A DNA stretch of 64,000 nt. Origin: Brachypodium distachyon (Eukaryota; Streptophyta; Magnoliopsida; Poales; Poaceae). Positions 1-9,640 of the stretch are shown one piece after another. Numbering within the stretch: position 1 is the first letter of the stretch; every line of letters starts with the position of its first letter. Below the pieces are notes generated by a model. That model saw only the letters and a list, made by a program, of their open reading frames with translations, was not told the origin of the DNA and made no database searches. The DNA is taken from NCBI RefSeq assembly GCF_000005505.3, contig NC_016131.3, forward strand, positions 57,893,355-57,957,354. The letters are read 5' to 3'. The position numbers and the translations under genes were made by a program.

Positions 1-94
1 CAAAAGACTGGAAGGATCCGAAGAAAAAAATGGAATTACTTCGAATTTGCGCAGGAAAAAATGGAATTAGTTCGATCGGAAAAAATGGAATTGG

Positions 95-285
95 CTGGCC
101 AGAATCCAGTCGGCCTGGCCCAAACCAACTGGGCCAGTCGGCCTGGGCGAAGCCAACTGGGCTTCAGTCGGCCTGGGCCAGGCTGATTGCAGGCCAGTTG
201 GCTTCGCCCAGGCCGACTGGGCCTACTCGGCTTGGGCCAGGCTGACTGGGCCCAATCGGCCTCGCCCAGACCGAGGGCATATTAT
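95..285. repeat. GC-rich minisatellite
   Basis: About 190 bases of degenerate tandem copies, roughly 20-25 bases each, built from the words ggcctgggc, ccaactgggc and ggccaggctgactggg. It sits between A-rich sequence (1-90) and AT-rich sequence (286-540). Such GC-rich arrays are common inside grass LTRs, but no LTR partner is present. The rest of 1-540 shows no gene I can support. Confidence 0.6.
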
Positions 286-540
286 TTTTGAGATTTTTGA
301 AAAACGCGTATTATTTTTGGAAATGATTAAAAAATTTGTATTAGCGCAAGATGATTGACTATACACGTTGACGGTTGTATTCCACATTGTGCGCGTACCA
401 AGTGAAAAATGAGACGTATTGTGGAACAAATGAGAAAAATATATACACGTTGTATCGTGGAATGGAGAGAGCAGTGCATAGATGGTCCGGCTCAGGCCCA
501 AGGAGTTGTGTTCATAGTACGCAGATGCTCCAGCTCAGAC

Positions 541-892
541 CTACTGAGGCGGGTCATAATTGTTATTAGGATTACCCGTATATGACGAACCCATTGCATT
601 GGCCCCACCTGACTCCACAACTACACGGTCTGATGCACCTGCAGTAGGAGTTCACAACCAAAAAGGATATGTAATACACATCTAATCAGACTAACTGCAT
701 GCCAACTATTCCAAAGAAAGGCAGAATAAAAATTATATATATGGCCAGGAATAATGAAGAGTTTGAAGCACAAGTACCGCTCTTTTGGGCAAGGTCCCTT
801 GCAGCAAGTTCGTCCTGTGCTATGAACATGAGAGATACCTGCAGGATCAGGAATAACACAACCAGTATCTTGGACGCCCTATTGGAATTCAT
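541..892 (-). CDS. Small secreted peptide precursor, copy 1 (two exons, 70 aa)
   Basis: Exon 1 is 778-892 and exon 2 is 541-638, joined across a 139-base intron with GT at 777-776 and CAG at 641-639. The reading frame is kept (115 + 98 = 213 bases) and ends in TAG. Residues 1-31 are a typical signal peptide: a short polar start (MNSNRASK), a hydrophobic core (ILVVLFLILQVSLMFIA), then QDELAAR. The predicted mature part is about 38-40 residues, contains ESGGANA and has a polar tail ending NNNYDPPQ. A second copy at 29633-29995 has the same exon-intron layout, intron phase and length class, which argues strongly for a real gene. The AAR-LA-K segment after the signal peptide recalls short glycine-rich secreted proteins of grasses, but that is from memory. 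Secretion is inferred; receptor and function are unknown. A TATAAAA box lies 67 bases upstream of the ATG. Confidence 0.75.
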
Positions 893-958
893 GTTTGTTT
901 CTTTTCTCGCCTTCTTGGAAAATTAGTGTGTGAAGAACAAGATGAGTGCACTGCCGCA

Positions 959-965
959 TTTTATA
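959..965 (-). promoter_or_regulatory. TATA box of peptide gene copy 1
   Basis: The minus strand reads TATAAAA here, 67 bases upstream of the start codon at 892. The same box in the same context (GGCTTATAAAATGC) stands at the same distance before copy 2, so it is conserved between the duplicates. Confidence 0.6.
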
Positions 966-1325
966 AGCCATGCGTGAATGGTGCGTGTAGAAATTTTGTG
1001 GAATTTAGTCCACCATTGAGAAATGCTTGGCTGGTACAGTAGCCACATCGTGCAAACTCTCTGTCAGCTTGTTATCTCCTGCCAGGTTTGATCATTAATT
1101 TGTCAATTGGAGCAATCTCCAGTGTCCAAGCAGAGTGGGTGTGGTATGGTAGGCTTCAAACTCAAAGACCTTCCAGGACGCCTTCTCAGGGTCAAAATTA
1201 AACGGCAGAAACTGTGTTGATCAGATGGTGAACTCACAGTAGTTTGTGTCCTGCTGGTCACTCGTTGTAACTTTGCCAAGGGAAGAAGTTTGGTTCAAAG
1301 CATCTGGTGAATCCACAGATATGTG

Positions 1326-2240
1326 GAATTTGAGTAGCTGCACCACTTATATGGTGAATCAAGATTTCAAAATTGACTGCAGTTTGATCTCGTTTTTACT
1401 GTCGGTGTTACTCTTATTCTTTCACTCTTGACGTGGTTCGGATGATTTTACCACAATACTGAAGGAAAAGCTTGAAGCTTCGGAAAACAAATTGGGACCG
1501 GAGTGGCTGATAAGACTTGCGTCCCCAATCAGAGGACAAGCCCAGCAGGTGTCAGAAGTAAGCAATGAGATGCATATAACTAAATACATGCTGGAAACTA
1601 ATGAATATAATGTGATCACCATTGATCAACATATTGGTGCATTTAAGAGCAAATAATTAGAATGATTTTCTACTATCTGGGCTCAATATTGCCAAGCGGA
1701 ATGACCTTCTTTCCCTTACGATACAAGGCCAGCCCACTGGCTCTGCTTCCAGATTAATCAAGAGACGAGGAGCACAGTGGATGGCTTCCTAACTTGTTGG
1801 TTACAGAATGGCCTAGGCTGTTCAATCTCAATGTACGATTTGACAATGTCTGCCTCTTTGTCTGTCTCGTCGCATAATTGAATGGGAGCTGCTAAATGAA
1901 GGAAGAGATAGTGACCGGAGCAGTCCAGCTAGAGCAGAAAAGATTTAGTAAAACAGAGAAGCCCAGCCAGCGAAAGCAGCAACGATCGCAGTCTTTTAAG
2001 ATTCAGAAGATAATGGGTCTCGGCATCGATCGTACCTGCACAATCCATTTATTCGCCTCGCAGTTATCAGATGACCGCCTCCTCCTCACCCAGCCGGCCA
2101 GCCGGTCCGGCCGGAAGTCTGGATTGCATCGTCTGTGCCTCCTGCCTGGCAGCCCGACGACATCGATCTCCACCGCCGAAATGGCCTGCTGTGAGAGAAC
2201 GAGTTCACAACACATGAAATTCCACATAGCAAGAAGATTG
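1326..2240. other. Intergenic stretch with one unassigned open frame
   Basis: No gene is recognised. An open frame without a starting methionine runs from 1432 to 1656 on the plus strand (about 74 codons, ending TAA) and contains charged segments such as LKEKLEASENKLGPEW. It has no clear splice acceptor and could be an exon scrap or chance. The remainder to 2240 is mixed sequence with a short GC-rich patch near 2080-2160. Confidence 0.25.
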
Positions 2241-2251
2241 ATTAAATTAAC

Positions 2252-2257
2252 TTTATT
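2252..2257 (-). terminator. Polyadenylation signal of gene 2385-3764
   Basis: AATAAA on the minus strand in the context gattgaataaagt, about 130 bases after the stop codon. The same signal and surrounding sequence follow the paralogue at 7365-8912 (7108-7113), so the 3' UTR was duplicated with the gene. Confidence 0.55.
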
Positions 2258-2384
2258 CAATCAAGCAAGACAAGCACATGCACAGTGCATACAGTTGGGG
2301 AAACGTATGAACTACAGGAGCAGACACCACGGCGCATCTTAATTAGTACTACATACAGGTAGGATAGGAGGCCCTTGATTGAAC

Positions 2385-3764
2385 CTAAACATCTTCGCTC
2401 AGAAAAAGTAATCTAATACGCTTCACCAATAAGTCTTGGCTCTGAACCTCCGTTAGGGGCTTTTCAACAACGAATCTTGCGGCGCCATGAGGCGAAACCC
2501 AATCCAACCGATAGTCTGTTAGCTCAGGTTGACGGATGAAGCAGGTGATTGCATTTGTCAGTACCATCTCTCCCATTTGTTGCACGCTAGTTCCATTCAT
2601 ATCTTCCCTCTGCTCACCAATTGTTTGCCACCCACGTATCTCCCCACCCCCTTTAGGCGAATGAGGGAGAAAGATAGCTTGCACCTTTAGAAGTGGCCAA
2701 CCATTCACAGCATTTCTATCGGCTTTGTCAGCTGAGCTCTGCACATTGTACTGATCAAAAGCTGAAACTTCGCATTCAAATCGCATGAAGAGAAGTTGCT
2801 CCGCAAATCTGTATGACAGCAGTTCGTACGGGATCACCTTGTCGGCACAAGCCCTTTGCAACACATTTGCTTTGCAACATAACGGGTCTGGCCTCGCACG
2901 ATACAGGCACGAGGTCATTGTACGATTATCAATATCTGACAAACAAGTGTCGGACATGTCTTGTGTAGGTAGCTGGGAGAGCTCTCGGATGGCAACTTGG
3001 GCCAAAGATTTGAACCGAGGTCCTAGTGACTCTAGGCATTGAATGGCAATCCCAACTATGTCCATGTCTTCCGATAGTCGTAGCACCAATTCTACATCAA
3101 AACAGTTTGCTGGTACTTTGGCATCAAAGCCACTAAACACTAGGAATGCCACTACACCATGCTCTTCAGAACGTAGGGGACTGATACGAAGGTCCACGTG
3201 GATTCGGCTTGCTTGTACCATTTCATAATGCAACTTATGTCCTTGGAAAAGCTGTGTGATGAGAGGGTTGAAAAACCTGTAGTGCACAAGTGTACAGCCA
3301 CACTCCACGTCCCTCATGAACTCGCCAGCCTTGTCAGCGAACGACTCGAATCTTTGAACAGCGGAGTGGCTCAGCTCAAGTTTGTTCATGCCAAAGCCAA
3401 AGAAAGACGAGGCGGAAGAACGTACCGCACCAAGAATCAAAGGAAAGGATGAGGAGTGGTGGTCGTTCAGAGCATGCCGCTTGCTTCTCAAGAGCACATC
3501 GCACTCGTGGTAGACATGTTTGATCATCATCCGTCGACGCAGCAAAGACACATTGGTGATGGGCAGCTTGCTGGATCTCTCGAGCACAAACTCTAGCTGG
3601 GAGTGCGCCAGCTCCAGCTTCTCCAAGGCGTCCCCCATCCCCATGGACGCCCTCTCCTTGCGTTTGCCCAGCACATAAGAGAATCCTCTACTCACCACCT
3701 CCTGTACAACAGCCGTTGCCACAATCCCCGCTAACATGGAGCCCATCGATTGCGATTGGTCCAT
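2385..3764 (-). CDS. Rx-N-like coiled-coil protein of unknown function, paralogue A
   Basis: Uninterrupted single coding exon of 459 codons. I start it at the ATG at 3764 (MDQSQS), because sequence upstream resembles a leader intron; a start six residues later (MGSM) is also possible and aligns with paralogue B. Residues about 30-90 carry the family signature: ERASM, an amphipathic helix with LELAHSQLEFVLERS, KLPITNVSLL, then YHECDVLLRSK. Later conserved blocks are FMRDVECGC, HYRFFNPLITQL, EEHGVVAFLVFSGFD, LSEDMDIVGIAIQCLESLGP and NGWPLLKVQA. From memory this matches uncharacterised grass proteins whose first part resembles the Rx N-terminal domain of NLR receptors. There is no P-loop, NB-ARC or LRR here, so it is not an NLR receptor itself. 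Paralogue B (7365-8912) and a truncated third copy (23193-23515) lie nearby. The C-terminus (LLFLSEDV) differs from that of B. Confidence 0.75.
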   Translation of the reverse strand: MDQSQSMGSMLAGIVATAVVQEVVSRGFSYVLGKRKERASMGMGDALEKLELAHSQLEFVLERSSKLPITNVSLLRRRMMIKHVYHECDVLLRSKRHALNDHHSSSFPLILGAVRSSASSFFGFGMNKLELSHSAVQRFESFADKAGEFMRDVECGCTLVHYRFFNPLITQLFQGHKLHYEMVQASRIHVDLRISPLRSEEHGVVAFLVFSGFDAKVPANCFDVELVLRLSEDMDIVGIAIQCLESLGPRFKSLAQVAIRELSQLPTQDMSDTCLSDIDNRTMTSCLYRARPDPLCCKANVLQRACADKVIPYELLSYRFAEQLLFMRFECEVSAFDQYNVQSSADKADRNAVNGWPLLKVQAIFLPHSPKGGGEIRGWQTIGEQREDMNGTSVQQMGEMVLTNAITCFIRQPELTDYRLDWVSPHGAARFVVEKPLTEVQSQDLLVKRIRLLFLSEDV

Positions 3765-3772
3765 CTCTGACT

Positions 3773-3885
3773 CTGATGCAAAGCAATTTGGAGGAACAAA
3801 AACAAGATTGATTAAGTGAAGTTTCACTAATGCATAGCAGAGAGACGGACACAGAGAAAAATTAATCCAAGTAGTTGTGTGTCAC
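3773..3885 (-). other. Probable 5' UTR intron of paralogue A
   Basis: The minus strand reads AGAAG|GTGAC at 3886-3885 and GCATCAG|AGTC at 3773-3772, giving a 113-base leader intron just before the ATG. Paralogue B has the same arrangement (GTAAAAG|GTGAAC and GCATCAG|TGAC), which supports it. Beyond it, 3886-3990 probably holds the first exon and core promoter; the word agtataa-(t/c)-(a/g)-caatgct at about 3970 is conserved upstream of B. Confidence 0.4.
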
Positions 3886-3989
3886 CTTCTCCTAATTAAC
3901 CCGGAGTGCGTGCGTTGAGGTAGCAGAACAGGTCTTGTCGAAAAAAAGTATGGTTGAAGATGATAAAGGGAGTATAATACAATGCTCTA

Positions 3990-4205
3990 CTCAGGTATTA
4001 GTAGACTGAACGAGATAGAAAAACAATGTGTGTGATATATCACCCTCAACTTGTAAGCTCGTCTCTTAGCTGGTTGTTCTCCGCATCGACCTATTCAACT
4101 GGGTAAGTTCATGTGTGGTTCTTAACCTATGACCAGCTAGTTATGGCTGAGGGCTGCCAGTCCCCACCGGTTACCAATAGTCCAATGAGATAATAAACCT
4201 GGTGC
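3990..4205. other. Upstream flank of paralogue A
   Basis: Mixed-composition sequence with no open frame or repeat that I recognise; presumably promoter-distal DNA of the minus-strand gene. Confidence 0.3.
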
Positions 4206-5010
4206 TTGTTTTTACACGGCATTTAATTATGATGTGCCTGCCAGAAGCTGCTGCGTTGCTTCTGAAGGTGGTGACACGTTTTCAGAAGTTACGCGGATGG
4301 CCCGAAATGCTTTTCAGCTGACAAACAGTATAATTAATAGTATCACAGATGGGATTAGCTTTCGGTTACATGATGAGAACATCGTGTGTCTATTCTGAAT
4401 CCAATTGATAACTCTCTAGCTAGTCCTCATCATCTTGGTGAGCTCAAGCATGTTGTGAACCACTCTTTTTGTTTAATTATCTGAAGATGTAGTCTTTTTT
4501 TGCGCTACTTGAATTGTCGCCGGGTGGATTAGATACTAGCTGTTTTAGCCAGGGTGCTAAGCTGCTAATCCTGTTACACTGTGCTGTCTGTGCAGTAACA
4601 GTTGGTACTTGGGAATCGGTTGGAAATCGGTGAGAAATGCAGAGGATGTTTCCTAAGGAGTCAAAATTTCAACCCCAACTCTTCCAACACGCTAATGTGA
4701 TAGCCACTTCACTTCACTGCAGAATCCATTTGAGCCCTACTGGGTTCTTCACCATCAGTACGGACGATTCCGCAGGAAGGGGCGGGTGGGAGGAACCCTA
4801 ACCTGACGTCGCGGGCGTCGACGGCGCCCCGTCTCCCAGCAGGTCTTGGCCCTCCTCTCCCTGATGCGTCGATGTAATCCGACGAGGAGGCCATGGCGGC
4901 GGCGGCGGCGGCGTGGTCTCGTCGGCTGTCGGCGCCAGAAGCAACAGGGTTTTGGAGATTTCGTGGTAGACGGAGCGCGAATCTTTCAGACTCCCACGCA
5001 CTTAATTAAG
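4206..5010. repeat. Segmental duplication block (partner 23515-24250)
   Basis: Matches 23515-24250 in the same orientation: a shared start (atttaattatg versus aattaattatg), gcagaggatg-(c/t)-ttcctaagg in the middle, tcagtacggacgattccgc, and a GC-rich end with gtggtctcgtcggctgtcggcgcc. The minus strand of the GC-rich end (about 4780-4895) resembles a first exon: ATGGCC at 4894, open to a possible AG|GTTAGG donor near 4800. No downstream exon was identified, so I do not call a gene. Confidence 0.65.
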
Positions 5011-5017
5011 TTGCAAT

Positions 5018-5092
5018 CTCCTCGTCAAAGCGGGAATCATAAAATACGCTTATTCGGCGAGAAGGTTAGAACACAAACTCTGCTCGATCGAT
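5018..5092. repeat. Dispersed repeat related to 31251-31425
   Basis: Contains ctcctcgtcaaagcgggaa followed by an A-rich tract (cataaaatacgct) and ends ctctgctcgatcg. The same sequence is found three times in tandem at 31251-31388, and the tctgctcgatt end follows there too. Confidence 0.6.
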
Positions 5093-5766
5093 TGGAAGTA
5101 TTGGTGGGCATCGGACCGGGCTTTTTTTAAAAGCTCGGTAGCCCGGCGGGCTTGTCCCATTTGTGGCTGGTCTGGCACATAATTAATCGGGCTGGACCGG
5201 CCGAGGCCACGCCTGCTCTTCAGCCTCAGGCCCTCGGGCCGGCCCGGCAAGGCCCGTTTATATATTTTTTATTTCCTTTAGGATTACATATTTGGCACAT
5301 AAGCCTTCTCAATTCTAGTCCAGCCCACTATTTTTTCTATTTTAGCCCACTATTTTTTTTGGCCAAGCCATTTTAGTTTTCTGTTTTTTCTTTAATCTGG
5401 CCCAACCCAGCATGTTCTTTTTTTCCAGTAATTTGGCCCACGTACCGAGGTAGGCTCATCCGGGCTCGGTGCCGCGCCTGGGCCTAGATGTTGCGATTTC
5501 GGCCCAACCCGGGCCCTCTATTGCCGGGCTTCACCGGGCCGGGCCGGAGTCGGCCGGATAGCCACCTATAATTCGAAGCTTGGCAAATCAACCGTGAGTC
5601 GCATCAAAATTAACTAGCCGAAATGTCCGTGTATTGCAACGGGACGACAAAATAAAATGATACACTTGATGACATTGCATCAAAAAAAATTCCTTTTGAT
5701 TTTCTTTGACAATCGACAAACGTCCTTTTAATAAAGGTTTCTTGAAAATGTCAAAATGTCAGTGTG
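5093..5766. other. Non-coding repeat-like stretch
   Basis: GC-rich gcccgg-type sequence (5100-5250 and 5440-5560) flanks an AT-rich middle, a composition typical of decayed grass transposable elements. 5580-5700 is AT-rich. No gene seen. Confidence 0.4.
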
Positions 5767-6488
5767 TTTGGATGTTGACATTGGAGGACGGAATTGGGAA
5801 TTGGAATTGGGTTTTTCCAATTCTGCTGTTTGGTTGTTTCAAGAATTGGGAGATGGAATTTAGAGGGAATTCCACGGGATTGAAGCACGACTAAAATAGC
5901 TTGTTCCCAAAACCGAGCACTGCCCCTCCGAATTGGGCTGAATCGGCTTCGTCTCCTACCTTCGTTCTTCACCGCCAGGTCCGCCACCGCTGCCGGCCTC
6001 TTCACCTACCACCATCGCTGCCGGAGTTCAGTCGCCGTCGGAGGCCGCCTCCGCCGCCCTCAAACTCATCTTCTCAAACTCCGCATTGGGGAGGAGGTCG
6101 GCCGTCGGCAGCCAGGGAGGAGGTCGGCCGCCGGGCAAACACCATGGCCGGAGCTGCAGCGTCGTCGAGGAGGTGGTCGGCCACCGGAAGACACCATGGT
6201 TCCGTACTTCTCCTGGGGGTCGGCGGCGTGCGGCGTGCAGCAGCGGAGAGAGCGAGCGAGACTGGGGGAATGGGGGATATGAGGAGCTGCTACGCAGTAA
6301 GGGGATGAAGAAGACCTTCAACGCTCAGAACATCCGAACAAGAATTGGGAATTGCGTGTTGTTTTGATTCCAAGTGCAATGTTCTGTACAACCAAACACT
6401 GAAATTGGAATTATAGCCCATTTCAATACCAAGCTGATTTGGTATTCCATTGCAATTCAATTCCAGGCTCTCAATTCCAACATCCAAA
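5767..6488. mobile_element. Candidate non-autonomous TIR element with GC-rich interior
   Basis: The ends form an inverted repeat TTTGGATGTTG (5767-5777) and CAACATCCAAA (6478-6488), and both subterminal regions are rich in ggaattg / caattcc words. The interior (about 5940-6260) is GC-rich and unlike the ends, as in elements that captured gene fragments. It contains open frames on both strands, none recognisable. I see no convincing target duplication, so the superfamily is unassigned. Confidence 0.5.
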
Positions 6489-7100
6489 CGACGCAATACT
6501 TCTCAAAAGACAACCATACTTCTCTCTCTCAAAAATAGATAACAATACCTTGTGAAAATCGGATAGCATTTGTCATTGAGTTCTTTTCATTCTTTCGCCC
6601 GTGGCTTCACCGATTAGCCCCGTCAACTCGGACTTGGATCCGAGTGATACGAATTTGAAAAAGAAATCTACTTCTTTTCACAAACGAAATAAGCTCACGG
6701 AATTTTAAAAAGAAAAACAAAATATCTCCAAACATTTCAGAGCCATTGTTTGCTGATCGTCACAATCCTCCCAATGAAAATAAGTGGTTGGTAACACAAT
6801 ATCACCTACATAATCAATTGAAGTGGCCCTAGACTGTACTAACGGCATCAATCAAAATGAAGCACTCCGTAATATGATCCCCACCACACCACAGAAGCGG
6901 ATGAATTCACGAGGTATCTATCTGCTCTACTTACATTGGCATGTGCTCATCGGAGGCCTGATCAGCGGCCTAGAAATGCTCCCACAAGACACGTCGGCGG
7001 CTGGTGCTCGGGGAGGACGGCGACTGCAATTAAGTGATTATATATTTAGGTGCCACAGGTGGTGGCGTCGGTTTTGTGCAGGAGGAAGCGGCGCATGCTA
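6489..7100. other. Intergenic, no gene recognised
   Basis: AT-rich sequence with short open frames that show no family signature. The right part (from about 7080) is the 3' flank shared with the paralogue at 2220-2385. Confidence 0.4.
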
Positions 7101-7107
7101 AATTCAC

Positions 7108-7113
7108 TTTATT
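7108..7113 (-). terminator. Polyadenylation signal of gene 7365-8912
   Basis: AATAAA on the minus strand in gattgaataaagtg, about 250 bases past the stop codon, equivalent to the signal at 2252-2257. Confidence 0.55.
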
Positions 7114-7364
7114 CAATCAAGCAACAAGTGCATTACACATGGGAGACCATCCAAACTACAAGACTCAATTAAAAGAGCAGACCGCACACAAGTCCTTCAC
7201 ATCTACTGGAGTAGTTAACTAAATCTGACATAGCTAGGAGGACCTTCCTTGATTGAACTTTAACATCTTCATCTCACATAGGCTGATTAAGCATATATAT
7301 ATATATAAAATATATTAACTAAATCTGGACTTGACTCTTACACTTACTAAACACCTAATTGGCG

Positions 7365-8484
7365 TCAGGCCTCCCTTTGCTGCTCTCCTTGGGCTGTTAC
7401 ATCTTGGACCTGGTGTTGGTTCTGGGCGGACTTCTCTTTGATCTTGTTAACAACGAAGACTGCAGCACCATGAGGCGACTGCCAAATCATGTTATACGCA
7501 GTTAGCTCAGGTTCACGCATGAAGCAACTGATTGCATTTGTCAGTAGCATCTCTCCCATTTGTTCTATGCTAGTTATTGCATCCAAATCTTCGTCCTGCT
7601 CACCAAATGTCTGCCACGCACACTTCTCCCCGCTCCCTTTACGATAATGAGGGGCAAATGTAGCTAACACATTTAGAAGTGGCCAGCCATTCACGACATT
7701 TGTGTCCTCTTTGTCAGCTAAACTTTGCACGTTGTCCTGATCAAAAGCTGAAACGGTGCATCTAAATCCCATGAAGAGAAGCTGTTCTGGAAATCTGTAT
7801 GACTCCCGTTTGGATGACATGGCGTTGTTTGCACAAGCCCTTCGCAGCACATCATTTTCTTCGCAACATAACGGGTCTGGCCTGATTTCATTGATGAACA
7901 AACGCGATTCACAAGTGTCAGTCTCGGACGAATAAGCTGAAACGCACATGTCTTGTATAGGCAACTGGGAGAGCTCTCCGATGGCAACCTGGCCCAAAGA
8001 TTTGAACTGCGGTCCGAGTGATTGCACGCATTGAATGGCAATCCCGACTATGTCCATGTCTTCCGATAGTTGTAGACACACTACTGTCTCAAAACACTTT
8101 GCAGGTATCTTCTCATCAAAGCTACTGAACACTAGCAGTGCAACTACACCGTGCTCTTCGGTGTGTACGGGGTTTATCCAAAGTTGTTGGCTTCGACCTG
8201 CTTGCACCATGTTGTACTCCAACGTAAATCCTTGCAGAAGCTGCGTGATGAGAGGGCTGAAAAACCTGTAGTGTGCAAGCGAACAGCCAGACTCCACATT
8301 CCTGATGAACCTATCAGCCATCTCAGCAAACCGCTCAAACCTTTGAACATCGGCGCGGCTCAGGCTCATCTCGTCGTCTGTGTTGATGCCGAGGGAAGAC
8401 GAGATGGAACGTACCGCATCAAGAGCAATGTTGACAATAGGGGAAAAGGATGAACATAAGAACTCTGCTACTTCTCCTGCTACT

Positions 8485-8517
<33 letters not shown>

Positions 8518-8912
8518 TCTGTTGCTGTTGCTGCTACTTCTGCTGCTGCTACTCCTGTTGCTGCTTCTTCTGCTGCTGCTGTTGCTGCTGCTATTACCCC
8601 TTGCCTGGCTTGTTGGTCATCACACAGAAGAACCCGAACCGGCGGCTGCTTGCTTCTCAAGAGCACATCACACTCTTGGAAGACGCGGTTGATGGTCCTC
8701 CGTTGGCCCAGCAAGGACAAATCGGTGATGGGCAGCTTGCCGGATCTCTCGAGCGCGAACTTCAGCTGGGCATGCGCCATCTCCAGCCTGCTGTAGGTGT
8801 CATCCATGGAGGCCCTCTCCTGATGCCTGGAGACCATGTAGGAGACTCCTCTGGTCACCCCATCCTGGGTGATGGCCTGACCCAGGAATCCCCCCACCGT
8901 CGCCAACGCCAT
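7365..8912 (-). CDS. Rx-N-like coiled-coil protein of unknown function, paralogue B
   Basis: Uninterrupted 515-codon exon starting at the ATG at 8912 (MALATVGGF). It follows paralogue A in order: ERASM at 32-36, the helix RLEMAHAQLKFALERS at about 42-57, KLPITDLSLL, FQECDVLLRSK, then FIRNVESGC, HYRFFSPLITQLL, EEHGVVALLVFSSFD, LSEDMDIVGIAIQCVQSLGP and NGWPLLNV. No nucleotide-binding or LRR motif is present. Residues about 108-147 are an alanine-rich insert coded by a GCN trinucleotide tract and absent from A. The C-terminal 30 residues (KIKEKSAQNQ then a Q/E-rich end) are unrelated to A's tail. The first-part resemblance to the Rx-N domain is from memory of uncharacterised grass proteins; biochemical role unknown. 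Upstream lie a leader intron and sequence shared with A. Confidence 0.75.
8472..8591 (-). repeat. GCN trinucleotide tract coding an alanine-rich insert
   Basis: Plus-strand tgctgc/tgttgc/tacttc units code Ala with occasional Thr, Glu, Val and Gly on the minus strand, including a run of nine alanines. It is in frame and is missing from paralogue A, so it is a replication-slippage expansion specific to this copy. The plus-strand leucine run is a shadow. Confidence 0.8.
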
Positions 8913-8939
8913 CTTTGGATTTGGCCGCTGTGTCAGTCA

Positions 8940-9019
8940 CTGATGCACACAGACACATGAAAGAAATTAGAGATGGATTAGAAAATGAAATAAGCTCGGG
9001 CAAGCAGAAATCAGTTCAC
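8940..9019 (-). other. Probable 5' UTR intron of paralogue B
   Basis: AAAAG|GTGAAC at 9020-9019 and GCATCAG|TGAC at 8940-8939 on the minus strand, an 80-base leader intron 27 bases before the ATG, parallel to 3773-3885. The first exon and promoter would lie at about 9020-9170, where gagtataacgcaatgct matches the region upstream of A. Confidence 0.4.
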
Positions 9020-9391
9020 CTTTTACTCGTTGTGGGTAGTGGAAAATGCTCTGGTAGAGAATCGATGTCGTGGACGTAGCCAGCTAGATGGAGAAGAGAA
9101 TGGATGATGATAGAAACTTGGAAAGAGTATAACGCAATGCTATGCTCGGCCGGGTACTTATTGGCGAAGAGAAGGAGTGGGTCAATGTACTACAGTAGAC
9201 GCGGAGGGAGGTTGGGACGAAATAGCGAGGAAGGACGACACTGATTGATCTCCATGATATTGACACTTAGCTTGAGAATGATGATGGCCGGACCCGGAAG
9301 GCACCATGCTCTGATTTTTCTAGGAGTACGCAGTAGGACAGTAGGTATATAGATGATAAAATCGCTCCATTTATTTGTGGTGGTCACTGGT

Positions 9392-9640
9392 CAGTATTGC
9401 TGCCTCTGTCCCTAACCGTAAAGAAGTGATAGCTTTGTTCCAAGTCAAATTTCTTGAACTTTGATCAAGTTTATAAAAATGATATCAATAGTATTTACGA
9501 CTCTAGATCATTTTTATGTATATATATATATATATATATATTCATAGTATTTTTTTATAACACTTGGTTAAACTTTACGACACTTGACTCACGACAAAGG
9601 TAGAACTTCTGATATCTAGAAACAAAGGTAATTATTAATA
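9392..9640. mobile_element. MITE-like AT-rich element
   Basis: Contains aagtcaaatttcttgaactt and, further on, a partly complementary ggttaaactttacgacacttgac, flanking an AT microsatellite at about 9518-9540. The arrangement resembles Tc1/Mariner-type MITEs of grasses as I remember them. The terminal repeats are degenerate and the limits uncertain. 9640-10130 beyond it shows no gene. Confidence 0.4.

Larger units (their letters stand above)
480..1325. repeat. Segmental duplication, left copy (partner 29580-30445)
   Basis: The peptide gene, its promoter and several hundred bases upstream match 29580-30445 in the same orientation with scattered substitutions and small indels. Examples are the shared gcattttataagccatg and cttcaaactcaaagac words and the shared ggttcaaag near the outer end. 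The duplicated unit therefore includes the regulatory region. Confidence 0.8.

Noticed and set aside
2003..2260. 85-codon minus-strand frame downstream of paralogue A
   Set aside because: Overlaps the inferred 3' UTR and poly(A) signal and has no counterpart next to paralogue B.
4780..5001. Possible first exon on the minus strand (ATG at 4894)
   Set aside because: Open and with a possible donor, and partly repeated near 24130, but the two copies do not keep one frame and no downstream exon was found.
8450..8692. Plus-strand open frame with about 45 leucines in a row
   Set aside because: It is the reverse-strand shadow of the alanine tract of the gene at 7365-8912.
9518..9540. TA-rich tract considered as a promoter
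   Set aside because: A simple (TA)n microsatellite in a MITE-like element, with no gene starting nearby.
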